A stretch of DNA of 64,000 bases from Nitrosomonas communis (lineage in GTDB: Bacteria; Pseudomonadota; Gammaproteobacteria; Burkholderiales; Nitrosomonadaceae). A program made the translations under genes and the position numbers. Positions 9,653 through 18,235 of the stretch are shown piece after piece. The notes beneath the pieces are model-generated. The model was not told the origin of the DNA and did no database searches. It saw only the letters and a list, made by a program, of their open reading frames with translations. The stretch spans positions 1 through 64,000 of the forward strand of contig NZ_FOUB01000015.1 in the NCBI RefSeq assembly GCF_900114745.1, in the 5' to 3' direction. The first letter of the stretch is position 1. Each line of letters begins with the position of its first letter.

Positions 9653-10426
9653 GTGAAGCATATTCCTCGCAAGCGTTTTGGTCAGAATTTTCTGATCGAC
9701 CCCCAGATTATTGGTGAAATCATTCATGCTGTCCGACCATCCAGGGGTGACCGGCTTATTGAGATTGGCCCTGGATTAGGCGCATTAACGCGGCCATTGC
9801 TACAAATTGTCGATCATCTTCAGACCATAGAAATTGACCGAGATATTGTTAAGCACCTAAGGCTGGAATTTCCTGAAGAAAAACTAACCATTCATTCAGC
9901 AGATGCGCTGAAGTTTGATTTTTCTCAATTGGGTAACCGCTTACGCATCATCGGTAACTTACCCTATAACATTTCTACCCCCCTTTTGTTTCATCTTAGT
10001 CGATTCTGTTCCTATATCGCTGATATGCATTTTATGTTGCAGAAAGAAGTAGTCGAGCGCATGGTAGCTCTTCCCTCTACGCCGGACTATGGGCGTTTAT
10101 CTGTCATGCTACAGAATTATTTTGAAATGGAGCAGATCCTGATGGTCCCGGCAGAATCGTTTCGTCCTGTCCCAAAAGTAAAATCAGCTATTGTACGCAT
10201 GCGCCCATTGGCGCAAACGATTATTCCTGCTGAGCAAGATTCGTTATTTAGCAAAATTGTATCATCTGCCTTCTCACAACGACGTAAAACATTGCGCAAT
10301 ACTTTGCGTGGTTATCTAAAACCTGAAGATTTTGATGCTTTAGCCTTAGATTCCGGGTTACGGGCAGAAAACTTATCTGTGGAGCAATTTGCGAATATTG
10401 TTAATTATTTAGAGGGTATGAGGTGA
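9653..10426 (+). CDS. rsmA: 16S rRNA dimethyladenosine methyltransferase RsmA (KsgA)
   Basis: A 257-residue enzyme that dimethylates two adjacent adenines near the 3' end of 16S rRNA, a late 30S maturation step. The start is GTG at 9653, giving VKHIPRKRFGQNFLID, the typical N-terminus. The SAM-binding motif IGPGLGALTRPLL and the catalytic motif NLPYNIST are present; the C-terminal helical domain includes FSQRRKTLRNTL. The stop overlaps the start of the next gene by four bases (GTGA), indicating translational coupling. Confidence 0.95.
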   Translation: MKHIPRKRFGQNFLIDPQIIGEIIHAVRPSRGDRLIEIGPGLGALTRPLLQIVDHLQTIEIDRDIVKHLRLEFPEEKLTIHSADALKFDFSQLGNRLRIIGNLPYNISTPLLFHLSRFCSYIADMHFMLQKEVVERMVALPSTPDYGRLSVMLQNYFEMEQILMVPAESFRPVPKVKSAIVRMRPLAQTIIPAEQDSLFSKIVSSAFSQRRKTLRNTLRGYLKPEDFDALALDSGLRAENLSVEQFANIVNYLEGMR

Positions 10427-10839
10427 CAGTAGATGTTGGTTTGACACATATTGCACTTGCTGCGAGCAATTTGGACAAAAGCATTGCGTTCTATGCTCGG
10501 TATGCCCGCATGGTAGTGGTTCATGATCGTATCGATACTGAAACGGATATCCGCGTAATATGGCTTTCTGATAAAACTCGTCCATTTGTGGTAGTTCTTT
10601 TTCAGTTAGATAAACCTAAAGTAATTCTTGAGCCGCTAGCTCATTTAGGCGTTGGCTGTTCCTCTAGGGAAGAGGTGGATAGTTTATCCAAGCAAGCAAA
10701 AGAGGAGGGTGTTCTGATAAAAGAGCCTACTGATTCAGGGTATCCAGTTGGTTATTGGGCATTATTGAAAGATCCAGATGGTCATACATTGGAATTATCT
10801 TATGGGCAAGAGATTGGTCTGACCATTGATAAGACATAG
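10423..10839 (+). CDS. VOC-family (glyoxalase-like) protein
   Basis: A 138-residue vicinal-oxygen-chelate fold protein starting with GTG that overlaps the end of rsmA. The typical pattern is visible: LTHIALAASNLDKSIAFYARY, then a second half ending DPDGHTLELSYG, with His and Glu residues that can bind a divalent metal. Members include lactoylglutathione lyase, dioxygenases and resistance proteins. The protein does not match GloA closely enough for me to name it. Linkage to rsmA by overlap suggests co-expression but no obvious functional tie. Confidence 0.75.
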   Translation: MTVDVGLTHIALAASNLDKSIAFYARYARMVVVHDRIDTETDIRVIWLSDKTRPFVVVLFQLDKPKVILEPLAHLGVGCSSREEVDSLSKQAKEEGVLIKEPTDSGYPVGYWALLKDPDGHTLELSYGQEIGLTIDKT

Positions 10840-10888
10840 TGTCATTAAAGAGCGTTCTATGGGCTAAGCGGTAGTAAGTGTGAAGTTC

Positions 10889-10912
10889 GAGCGCCAGTCT
10901 TGCACGGCGCTC
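10889..10912. terminator. Hairpin between convergent VOC gene and hemF
   Basis: GAGCGCC (10889-10895) and GGCGCTC (10906-10912) form a perfect 7-bp GC-rich stem with a 10-base loop in the 95-bp gap between two converging genes. No strong T-run on either side. Position and stability suggest transcription stop for one or both genes. Confidence 0.5.
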
Positions 10913-10934
10913 AATGATATCTTCCAGATAATAC

Positions 10935-11831
10935 CTACGCCCAGTCTTTAGCAATCAGGAAGTTGCTATAGAGTGCAGCTTCTGCACTGCCTGCTGGAGG
11001 AGTCCAGTTATAGCGCCATTTGACAATTGGGGGCAAAGACATCAGGATCGATTCGGTACGCCCGCCTGTTTGCAATCCAAATAATGTACCTCGATCCCAG
11101 ACTAAATTGAATTCGACATAGCGTCCGCGACGATACGCCTGAAAATCACGCTCACGCTCACCATACGGTATATTGAGGCGTTTTTCCAGGATCGGAACAT
11201 AGGCGGATAAAAAATGATCTCCCACGCTCTGCATTAGATTAAAGCAGGTGGTGAAATCAGGTTGGTTGAAATCATCAAAAAAAATACCGCCGATACCGCG
11301 CGGTTCTTTGCGATGCTTTAAGTAGAAATACTCATCGCACCATTTTTTGAAGCGAGGATAGTATTCATCACCAAAAGGCTGAAGTGCGCTTTTACACGTT
11401 TGGTGAAAATGAATGGCATCTTCTTCAAAGCCATAATACGGTGTTAAATCCATTCCGCCACCAAACCACCAAACGGATTCTGATCCTTCTTTTTTGGCTT
11501 CAAAGAAACGTACATTCATGTGTATAGTGGGAGCATAGGGATTGCGTGGATGCAAAACCAGTGACACCCCGGTCGCTTCAAATGAACGGCCAGCTAATTC
11601 AGGCCGTGCAGCTGTAGCTGACGCAGGTAGACCGCTGCCATGGACATAAGAAAAATTAACCCCCCCTCGCTCAAATATATTACCTTCTTCAATCACGCAG
11701 CTTAGTCCACCGCCTCCCTCTGGACGTTCCCAGGCATCGTGCAGGAAAGGCATGCCATCCAGTTGCTCTAATCCTGCAACAATTCTTTTTTGTAAATTAA
11801 TGAGAAAGACTTTGACTTCCGCTGTATTCAT
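10935..11831 (-). CDS. hemF: Oxygen-dependent coproporphyrinogen III oxidase HemF
   Basis: A 298-residue enzyme of heme synthesis that decarboxylates two propionates of coproporphyrinogen III using O2. Signature stretches include [55 protein letters not shown] and a C-terminal segment with [16 protein letters not shown]. Length matches the family. The ATG is preceded by GAGGAG seven bases upstream. A second heme gene, hemE, lies at 23205. Its presence fits an aerobic organism with a large cytochrome demand. Confidence 0.96.
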   Translation of the reverse strand: MNTAEVKVFLINLQKRIVAGLEQLDGMPFLHDAWERPEGGGGLSCVIEEGNIFERGGVNFSYVHGSGLPASATAARPELAGRSFEATGVSLVLHPRNPYAPTIHMNVRFFEAKKEGSESVWWFGGGMDLTPYYGFEEDAIHFHQTCKSALQPFGDEYYPRFKKWCDEYFYLKHRKEPRGIGGIFFDDFNQPDFTTCFNLMQSVGDHFLSAYVPILEKRLNIPYGERERDFQAYRRGRYVEFNLVWDRGTLFGLQTGGRTESILMSLPPIVKWRYNWTPPAGSAEAALYSNFLIAKDWA

Positions 11832-12028
11832 GATTGCTCCTCTTTTAGCTCAGTAACATCAATTAGATAATGACCTTCATTTGTAAACATCATTTTACCT
11901 AGAGGTACACGGCTAGGAAAGAAATTCAGTCGCAAGCATTGGTATAAAATTATTCGCCGGCGAGCAACAGTAAAAATCTACACCAGCATATGTTAGACTT
12001 GGCTCACCGATTTAACGAGTAAAAGAGA

Positions 12029-13201
12029 ATGTCTGGGAATACGCTTGGAAAACTTTTTTGTGTCACGTCGTTTGGCGAGTCGCATGGCCCGGCGATTGGT
12101 TGTGTAGTAGATGGATGCCCGCCAGGATTGGCTTTATCAGAAGAATTTATACAACAAGAATTGGATCGGCGCAAACCTGGCACTTCTCGCCATGTTACAC
12201 AGCGGCGAGAATCTGATCGGGTAGAAATCCTTTCGGGCGTGTTTGAAGATAAAACAACCGGCACACCGATTGCCTTGCTGATTCGTAATGAGGATCAGCG
12301 TAGCAAGGATTACAGCAAAATCATGGAAGTGTTTCGCCCCGGCCATGCGGATTACACCTATTGGCAGAAATACGGTATTCGTGATTACCGCGGGGGCGGG
12401 CGTGCATCTGCGCGCGAAACTGCAGTTCGGGTGGCAGCAGCTGCCATCGCCAAGAAATGGTTATATGAAACCTATGGGATAACCATTCGCGGTTATATGG
12501 CGCAGTTGGGACCTGTCGTCATCCCATTCAAACAATGGGGGGATGTGAATCAGAACCCATTTTTTGTGGCAGATAGCCGTATTGTACCGGAGCTCGAGGA
12601 TTTTATGGATCGCTTGCGGAAATCTGGTGATTCGGTGGGGGCAAAAATCAGCGTCATTGCTGAGGGAGTGCCCGTTGGCTGGGGGGAGCCTGTCTATGAT
12701 CGCTTGGATGCAGAAATTGCTTACGCCATGATGAGTATCAATGCCGTCAAAGGAGTAGAGATTGGTGCAGGATTTGCTAGTGTCAGCCAGAAAGGAACAG
12801 AACATTCGGACGAAATGACGCCCGAAGGATTTCTGAGCAATAACGCTGGCGGTATACTTGGCGGTATTTCTACTGGTCAACCCATTACTGTTAATGTGGC
12901 AATTAAACCCACATCCAGCATACGCCTCGGGCGACGCTCTATCGATAAAGCAGGGAGGCCGGTCATTGTCGAAACACATGGCAGGCATGATCCTTGTGTT
13001 GGCATACGTGCTACCCCTATTGTTGAAGCTATGCTGGCCTTGGTTCTAATGGATCATGCCTTGCGTCATCGCGCACAAAATGCCGATGTGGTATGCAATA
13101 CGCCCAAAATTCCAGGAGAGGTGGGCAGTAGCGCTATGACAACTACCTCCGCAGGACCAGAATCACCCTTAACTGAAGATCCAGAACCCTATGAAGTGTG
13201 A
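12029..13201 (+). CDS. aroC: Chorismate synthase AroC
   Basis: A 390-residue FMN-dependent enzyme that converts 5-enolpyruvylshikimate-3-phosphate to chorismate, the last shikimate-pathway step. The family signatures are [19 protein letters not shown] near the N-terminus, [13 protein letters not shown] with its basic residues, and [18 protein letters not shown] near the C-terminus. It is a single transcription unit. The ATG has a weak ribosome binding site (AAAAGAGA). Confidence 0.96.
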   Translation: MSGNTLGKLFCVTSFGESHGPAIGCVVDGCPPGLALSEEFIQQELDRRKPGTSRHVTQRRESDRVEILSGVFEDKTTGTPIALLIRNEDQRSKDYSKIMEVFRPGHADYTYWQKYGIRDYRGGGRASARETAVRVAAAAIAKKWLYETYGITIRGYMAQLGPVVIPFKQWGDVNQNPFFVADSRIVPELEDFMDRLRKSGDSVGAKISVIAEGVPVGWGEPVYDRLDAEIAYAMMSINAVKGVEIGAGFASVSQKGTEHSDEMTPEGFLSNNAGGILGGISTGQPITVNVAIKPTSSIRLGRRSIDKAGRPVIVETHGRHDPCVGIRATPIVEAMLALVLMDHALRHRAQNADVVCNTPKIPGEVGSSAMTTTSAGPESPLTEDPEPYEV

Positions 13202-13222
13202 GCAAGTTTGATCTGTTATTGA

Positions 13223-13248
13223 GTGCCAACGTGAGAGTTTGTTGGCAC
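13223..13248 (+). terminator. Hairpin after aroC
   Basis: GTGCCAAC (13223-13230) and GTTGGCAC (13241-13248) form a perfect 8-bp stem with a 10-base loop, about 20 bases after the aroC stop. No T-run follows, so efficiency is uncertain; it may act on both strands, as ogt ends nearby from the other side. Confidence 0.45.
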
Positions 13249-13319
13249 AACCTCTATCTGGTTTATCAAACCGGTAGCTTTACTGATGGATTAATTTCAT
13301 CACACCGGCGGGGGCAGCT

Positions 13320-13811
13320 TTACCTTGGCAGTAGCTCACCCTGTTTTGCTTCATGTGTCAATAACCATTGCTTACGGGGGAGGCCACCGCCATAACCCAC
13401 CAGTTTACCGTTTGCACCAATCACGCGATGACAAGGTATGATAATGGAAATAGGATTCTTTCCGTTTGCCAAACCAACTGCCCGTACCGCTTTGGGTGTT
13501 TGAATACGTTCGGCAATACTTTTATAGCTGATCGTTTCACCATAGGGAATGGTGGTGAGCGATTGCCAAACCTTTTCCTGGAAAGTTGTTCCAGTTGCCT
13601 TGAGTGGGAGTTCAAAGTGAGATAATTCTTTTGCAAAATAAGCCTTTAATTGGGAAACGGCTTCTTTAAAGAGCGCTGGGTCATATACCCAATTCTCTTT
13701 CATGTGAGGTAAGTAATTTTGTACATCCATATATAAGCCCATAAGGTGTTCACCATCGCTCATGAGTAAAAGTGGGTCGATAGGGCTTTCCATAATCGTG
13801 TAGTTATTCAT
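13320..13811 (-). CDS. ogt: Methylated-DNA--protein-cysteine methyltransferase
   Basis: A 163-residue suicide repair enzyme that moves the alkyl group from O6-alkylguanine to its own Cys. The active-site motif IIIPCHRVIG is present, with GLANGKNPI before it and GYGGGLPRKQWLL after it. The helix-turn-helix region (TIPYGETISYKSIAERI) binds DNA. No Ada-type N-terminal domain is fused. The gene follows the alkA-type glycosylase gene by three bases, forming an alkylation-repair operon. Confidence 0.93.
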   Translation of the reverse strand: MNNYTIMESPIDPLLLMSDGEHLMGLYMDVQNYLPHMKENWVYDPALFKEAVSQLKAYFAKELSHFELPLKATGTTFQEKVWQSLTTIPYGETISYKSIAERIQTPKAVRAVGLANGKNPISIIIPCHRVIGANGKLVGYGGGLPRKQWLLTHEAKQGELLPR

Positions 13812-13814
13812 TGT

Positions 13815-14714
13815 TTAGCCTCCTGTACTTAAATGATGCCATAAATGGATTACGCCGTAAGCACGCCAGGGTTGCCATTTTTCTGTACGACTCAGAACAC
13901 CCGCTGACTTTTCTACTTGTAATGCGCGCATGAGTCCCAGGTCTGAGGCCGGGATTGCATTAGAGTCTCCCAGAGCGCGCATGGCAATGTATTGAACAGT
14001 CCAAGGGCCGATTCCTGGCAGCGCAATCAATTGTTCAATGAGCTGAGTTGAATTCCCTTCCTCCAGCTTCAGTGCTCCATCAGTTATTTTCTTTGCAAGC
14101 AGTTGAATAGTTAAAGCACGGCGTTGCGTTAGACCCAGATTGATCAAGGTTTGTAGCTTTGCGTCAGCGATCGCGCTCGCTACTGGTCCGGTGCGGTTTA
14201 GTTCAGGAAAGGGAGTATCGACCAGCTCACCAAAAGTTGTAACGAAACGATTGAATAGGGTAGTGGCTGCCTTGACAGAAACTTGTTGACCCACTATCGC
14301 ACGTAAGCTCAGCTCAAAGCCATTCAGAGTACGCGGAACGCGTAAGCCAGGGTTATGAGTAATCAGTGGTTTTAATATTTTGTCGCGTTTCAGATGACTT
14401 TCAATAGCGACTGGATTCGCATTCAGGTCAAATAAGATGTGTAAACAAGTCTGTAGCTGAGTCACATGAGGCAGCAGTGACGGCGATATTTCTACATTGA
14501 TTCGATGACGTATCGGATCCTGCTGAGCAGTAATCCAGCCGGTAGCATTGCCGAGTTTAATCGTTCGTAGATAGCGATTACCCATTAACTGCTCTACGTT
14601 GCCGCTGCCACGACTACAAAGAAAACCGACTAAGGTTTTCCAAGCCAATGGCGGGTGGTAACCTAGGTGTAAAGCTGTCGTTTTCTCCTCCTGCTGAGAA
14701 CTGATACAAGACAC
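13815..14714 (-). CDS. alkA: AlkA-type DNA-3-methyladenine glycosylase
   Basis: A 299-residue base-excision glycosylase that removes alkylated purines. The N-terminal third is the AlkA beta domain (YLRTIKLGNATGWIT; HRINVEISPSLL). The helix-hairpin-helix domain follows with SLRAIVGQQVSVKAATTL and LIALPGIGPWTVQYIAMRA; the Asp in IPASDLGLMRAL is the catalytic acid. It lies directly upstream of ogt on the same strand. Family clear; AlkA versus other HhH-GPD glycosylases judged from the N-terminal domain. Confidence 0.88.
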   Translation of the reverse strand: MSCISSQQEEKTTALHLGYHPPLAWKTLVGFLCSRGSGNVEQLMGNRYLRTIKLGNATGWITAQQDPIRHRINVEISPSLLPHVTQLQTCLHILFDLNANPVAIESHLKRDKILKPLITHNPGLRVPRTLNGFELSLRAIVGQQVSVKAATTLFNRFVTTFGELVDTPFPELNRTGPVASAIADAKLQTLINLGLTQRRALTIQLLAKKITDGALKLEEGNSTQLIEQLIALPGIGPWTVQYIAMRALGDSNAIPASDLGLMRALQVEKSAGVLSRTEKWQPWRAYGVIHLWHHLSTGG

Positions 14715-14747
14715 ATTGATTAAATGTTTAGATGAGGCAATTAAATA

Positions 14748-15542
14748 TTAATAGCATTGCTGCCTCATCTTCTCAAAAAAACAGATGGCTGCTGCGGCAG
14801 CTACATTGAGCGATTCCGTATTGTCGGTCATAGGAATTGTAACCCGCTCGCTGGCTGCTCTCAGTATTTCTTGCGATAATCCTGCGCCTTCATTGCCAAA
14901 TACAAATGCAACCGGGCCTTTGAGATCGGTCTGATAAAGGTGCTGTGCAGACTGTAAAGTCGCCGCAATGACTTTGCCATGAAATTGCTGAGCTATTTGC
15001 ACCAAATCAGATTGCTCGTGTATGGTTAGCGAGAAATGTGCTCCCATTGCTGCTCGCAGAGTTTTGGGTGACCAAGCATCGGCACAATCGTTGGATAAAT
15101 AAACATCACTTACACCAGCGGCGGCGGCCGAACGCAGCATCGAACCGAGATTGCCAGGGTCCTGTATGGCTTCTAGTAATGTACAAAATACCTGACTTTC
15201 ATCAATTGCATTAGGATCACATGTAGGAATATTAATCAACGCTAGGATACCGGTTGGTGTTGTGACAGGAGATACTTGCTTGAACAAGGTATCACTGAAT
15301 ATTGCGGTATCGATGCCAGATTGTTTGCTGAATTTGCGTATCAAATAATTGATTTCAGCATAGCCATATCCTGATTCACTTACGATCAACTTTAGCGGTA
15401 TTTGTTCTTTCGCATGATAAACCTGAATGAGATGGACTCCATCGAGCAATGTCAAACCTTTTAATCGTCGTGCCCGTGACGATTTTTCCAGCTTGACCAG
15501 TTGTTTAAAGAGAGCATGCTCGCGGGAAGTTATGGGATACAT
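14748..15542 (-). CDS. TrmH/SpoU-family RNA 2'-O-methyltransferase
   Basis: A 264-residue SPOUT methyltransferase. An N-terminal substrate-binding domain (about residues 1-100) is followed by the knotted catalytic domain with the family motifs: LEAIQDPGNLGSMLRSAAAAG, VAFVFGNEGAGLSQEIL and TIPMTDNTESLNVAAAAAICFFE. Members methylate ribose in tRNA or 23S rRNA; the arrangement resembles RlmB-like proteins, but the target cannot be decided. It lies 33 bases upstream of the alkA-type gene on the same strand. Confidence 0.88.
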   Translation of the reverse strand: MYPITSREHALFKQLVKLEKSSRARRLKGLTLLDGVHLIQVYHAKEQIPLKLIVSESGYGYAEINYLIRKFSKQSGIDTAIFSDTLFKQVSPVTTPTGILALINIPTCDPNAIDESQVFCTLLEAIQDPGNLGSMLRSAAAAGVSDVYLSNDCADAWSPKTLRAAMGAHFSLTIHEQSDLVQIAQQFHGKVIAATLQSAQHLYQTDLKGPVAFVFGNEGAGLSQEILRAASERVTIPMTDNTESLNVAAAAAICFFEKMRQQCY

Positions 15543-15636
15543 AAGATGCGAATTTCTGAAATACTGAAATTTTCTAATTCGCTATTTTCTCATATATCCA
15601 CTTTGCAGCATTTTCATAAATTTAAAACTTATAGTT

Positions 15637-15737
15637 ATTCCATTTCCAAATCAAAAATGACGCGAAGGCAAGCCGCAGCCAGTATAACTAATACAGCAAG
15701 GTGAAGCCGACAAAACCAGTTTGATTAGAAATGGAAT
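15637..15737. repeat. MITE-like element, copy 2
   Basis: A 101-bp copy of the element at 4659-4761, in the opposite orientation. Terminal inverted repeats: ATTCCATTTCCAAATCAAAA at the left; the right end reads ATTCCATTTCTAATCAAA in reverse complement. The core CGCGAAGGCAAGCCGCAG is shared without change. It fills most of the 328-bp gap between the RNA methyltransferase gene and murU (15543-15870). Confidence 0.85.
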
Positions 15738-15870
15738 TAATAAATACCTGTACAGTTTTGGGTACCACAACACGCTGTCTGGCCAAAGGTATAATGTACT
15801 GTCATTTAATATCTTTAATTGGCAACCTGTATCAGTGGATGCCCATAAGAGATTGAATACCAAAATACTT

Positions 15871-16581
15871 TCATACAAATTGTGCAGTAAGCCATTGCAG
15901 CCGTTCTGGTGTGCCGATATCCATCCATATTCCTTGGTAATATTCCCCTCCAACCTTATTTAAAGGGATTGCCTGGCCTAATAAAAGCGAAAGTTTGCTG
16001 GCAGTTCCAGGCGCAACCTGATTAAAGAAGTCGGGATGATAAACACCAATCCCGCTAAAAGTGAGTTTGTGATGCCCGCTTGCAGTGAGGTGTCCTTGCT
16101 CCAGAAAAAAATCACCATCAGGATGATGAGGAGGGTTATCGACCAGGACCAAATGGGCAAGCTCGCCATCAGAATTTATTTGCAATCGCTGCAATGCTGG
16201 TAATAAGGTAGAGAAATTTATCTGACAAAAGATATCGGCGTTGACAACCAGGAAGGGTTGTTTTGCTGAGCAACGGGTTAAAAGCGGTAGCGCATTGGCG
16301 ATGCCACCCGCTGTTTCCAGTACAGTCGTTTCTTTTGAGTAGCTAATGTTGATGCCATAGCGCTGACCATCACCTAAGGCTGCCTCAATCATGTGGCCTA
16401 AATAAGCATGATTAATGACGATATCCTTAAAACCAGCCTGTGCCAGATTTTGCAGATGATATTCGATCAACATTTGTTTTCCGGCCCGAAGCAACGGTTT
16501 GGGCAATGTATCGGTGAGAGGGCGCATGCGCTCACCTCGCCCTGCTGCAAGAATCATGGCTTTAAAGGAATGACTTGGCAT
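15871..16581 (-). CDS. murU: MurU-type sugar-1-phosphate nucleotidyltransferase
   Basis: A 236-residue nucleotidyltransferase with the signature AMILAAGRGERMRPLTDTLPKPLL at its N-terminus and a metal-binding Asp in VVNADIFCQ. MurU makes UDP-N-acetylmuramate from N-acetylmuramate-1-phosphate and UTP in the peptidoglycan recycling route that bypasses de novo synthesis. The specific call rests on the neighbour: the kinase gene amgK is 17 bases upstream on the same strand, the usual amgK-murU pair. Confidence 0.87.
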   Translation of the reverse strand: MPSHSFKAMILAAGRGERMRPLTDTLPKPLLRAGKQMLIEYHLQNLAQAGFKDIVINHAYLGHMIEAALGDGQRYGINISYSKETTVLETAGGIANALPLLTRCSAKQPFLVVNADIFCQINFSTLLPALQRLQINSDGELAHLVLVDNPPHHPDGDFFLEQGHLTASGHHKLTFSGIGVYHPDFFNQVAPGTASKLSLLLGQAIPLNKVGGEYYQGIWMDIGTPERLQWLTAQFV

Positions 16582-16598
16582 TAAGTAGAAGGTATTAA

Positions 16599-17609
16599 TT
16601 AGAAGGTATAACCCATTTTTGTATCAGGTTGTATGCCTTCAAGCTGATCCAATAGGTTAAGCAATGGATGAAGCTCTCGGTAGCGTTCACATGCCTTGCG
16701 TAAATAGGTCATGACTAGTGGCATATCTTTGAGATAGGCTTCTTTATGATCTCGATGATACAGTCGCGCAAAAATTCCCAATACTTTAAGATGACGTTGG
16801 ACACCCATCCATTCAAAGTCTCGGTAAAAATTAGAAAAATTAGTCGAAACGGGAAGTCCAGCTTTACGTGCTTTTTCCCAGTAACGAATGACCCAGTCTA
16901 ATATGCGCTCTTCCTCCCAATGGATATAGGCATCTTTAAACAACGAAACAAGGTCATACGTAATTGGACCATACACTGCATCCTGGAAATCAAGAATACC
17001 AGGGTTGGGTGTAGTCATCATCAAGTTGCGAGAGTGATAATCCCTGTGAACAAATACTTTGGGCTGGGCAAGATTATTTTCAAGAATGCGTGAAAAAATA
17101 GCCGCTAGGTCATCGATTTGCTTTTGACTGAGTATTACTTGTAAATGTCTGGCAACGTACCACTCTGTAAACAAGTCTAATTCTTTTCTGAGTAGCGCTG
17201 CATCATATTCAGGAAATGTATTTGTCTGACTGATCAGTTGAATTTTAATGAGTGCATCGGTTGCATCGCCATAAAGCCTATCTGCAGTAGCCGGATTTGT
17301 TTGCAGTGTTTGCAAGTAAGTCGTATTTCCCAAGTCTGACAGTAACAAAAAACCTTGTGTCAGGTTTTGGGTTAATATAGTCGGTACATGGACGTTAGCG
17401 GTAACAAATACTTCAGCTGCATGCAGAAATGGTGCGCAGTTTTCCAGTTGTGGTGGCGCATCCATGGCAATGATAGATTGCTGATCCATTATGATACGAA
17501 AATAACGACGGAAGCTTGCATCAGCAGAAGCAGCGGAGAGTTCAAAAGATTTACCAGGAAATTCTGTTTTTAACCAATTTTCCAGGAGCTGTAAACGATC
17601 AAGAGTCAT
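16599..17609 (-). CDS. amgK: Cell-wall amino-sugar kinase AmgK
   Basis: A 336-residue aminoglycoside-phosphotransferase-fold kinase. The catalytic loop VFVHRDYHSRNLM and the metal-binding ILDFQDAVYGP are clear. AmgK phosphorylates N-acetylmuramate and N-acetylglucosamine at the anomeric position; MurU then adds UMP. The gene is first in the amgK-murU pair and is divergent from ubiK. Length agrees with the family. Confidence 0.87.
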   Translation of the reverse strand: MTLDRLQLLENWLKTEFPGKSFELSAASADASFRRYFRIIMDQQSIIAMDAPPQLENCAPFLHAAEVFVTANVHVPTILTQNLTQGFLLLSDLGNTTYLQTLQTNPATADRLYGDATDALIKIQLISQTNTFPEYDAALLRKELDLFTEWYVARHLQVILSQKQIDDLAAIFSRILENNLAQPKVFVHRDYHSRNLMMTTPNPGILDFQDAVYGPITYDLVSLFKDAYIHWEEERILDWVIRYWEKARKAGLPVSTNFSNFYRDFEWMGVQRHLKVLGIFARLYHRDHKEAYLKDMPLVMTYLRKACERYRELHPLLNLLDQLEGIQPDTKMGYTF

Positions 17610-17789
17610 GAATCAATATGGGTATAAAGAAGATAGCGATCATCGTACACGATTTTATTTTGTGACAATTTTTAGCACTCTTTTTCAGGTTGCCTATTTG
17701 TTTGAAGTATGCGATTTTATGCTGTAAATGCTATAAACCAAGCTTATATACTGGATACTCAGTAATCAATTAATATAAATGGAGAAAAA

Positions 17790-18125
17790 ATGGTTAATAA
17801 AAATGTTCTGGACGAAATCGGTTCCAAGATTAGTGAAATTATAGCTCAAAGTCCGGCCAAGGATATTGAAAGGAATATGCGCGCCATGTTGACGAGTATG
17901 CTTTCTCGTTTGGATGTCGTAACGCGTGAAGAGTTTGATGTGCAACAAGAAGTGCTTAAGCGGACTCGCGCAAAATTGACTGAGCTAGAAGAAAAAGTTG
18001 CTGCCTTGGAGAATCAGCTTAAGGCAACTACGTCAGTAACCACTCCAAGCGAGGTAAATTATGAGAATCAGCTTAAGCCAACTACGTCAGCAACCACTAC
18101 AAGCGATATGAATTATGAAGGTTAA
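17790..18125 (+). CDS. ubiK: Ubiquinone biosynthesis accessory factor UbiK (BMFP family)
   Basis: A 111-residue protein. The conserved part (residues 1-73) has LDEIGSKISEIIAQSPAKDIERNMRAML, then a C-terminal coiled coil (RTRAKLTELEEKVAALENQL). UbiK binds UbiJ and supports ubiquinone synthesis on the Ubi complex; ubiJ and ubiB are at 52862 and 51242 in this window. Ribosome binding site GGAG precedes ATG. The tail is unusual: an 18-residue segment starting ENQLK is duplicated in tandem. Confidence 0.9.
   Translation: MVNKNVLDEIGSKISEIIAQSPAKDIERNMRAMLTSMLSRLDVVTREEFDVQQEVLKRTRAKLTELEEKVAALENQLKATTSVTTPSEVNYENQLKPTTSATTTSDMNYEG
18009..18116 (+). repeat. 54-bp in-frame tandem duplication in ubiK
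   Basis: Two head-to-tail copies of 54 bp (18009-18062 and 18063-18116) encode ENQLKATTSVTTPSEVNY and ENQLKPTTSATTTSDMNY. The second copy ends just before the stop. The copies differ by only a few bases, which points to a recent slippage or unequal exchange event that extended the C-terminal tail. Confidence 0.95.
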
Positions 18126-18235
18126 TAATTAAACTAAACATTTTTACTGGCTAGATTTCTGGTTGCTTAACTGTCTTGCCATGTATCTGTTAATTCTCTG
18201 ATAACAGGCAGTATTTATCGCATTTCTTATTCTTC

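Noticed and set aside
10727..10954. 75-codon minus-strand frame after hemF
   Set aside because: It starts with TTG inside hemF, runs through the terminator-like hairpin at 10889-10912 and overlaps the VOC gene on the other strand; no motif and no binding site.
13198..13395. 65-codon frame overlapping the end of aroC
   Set aside because: It contains the aroC hairpin, has low-complexity translation and overlaps ogt on the opposite strand.
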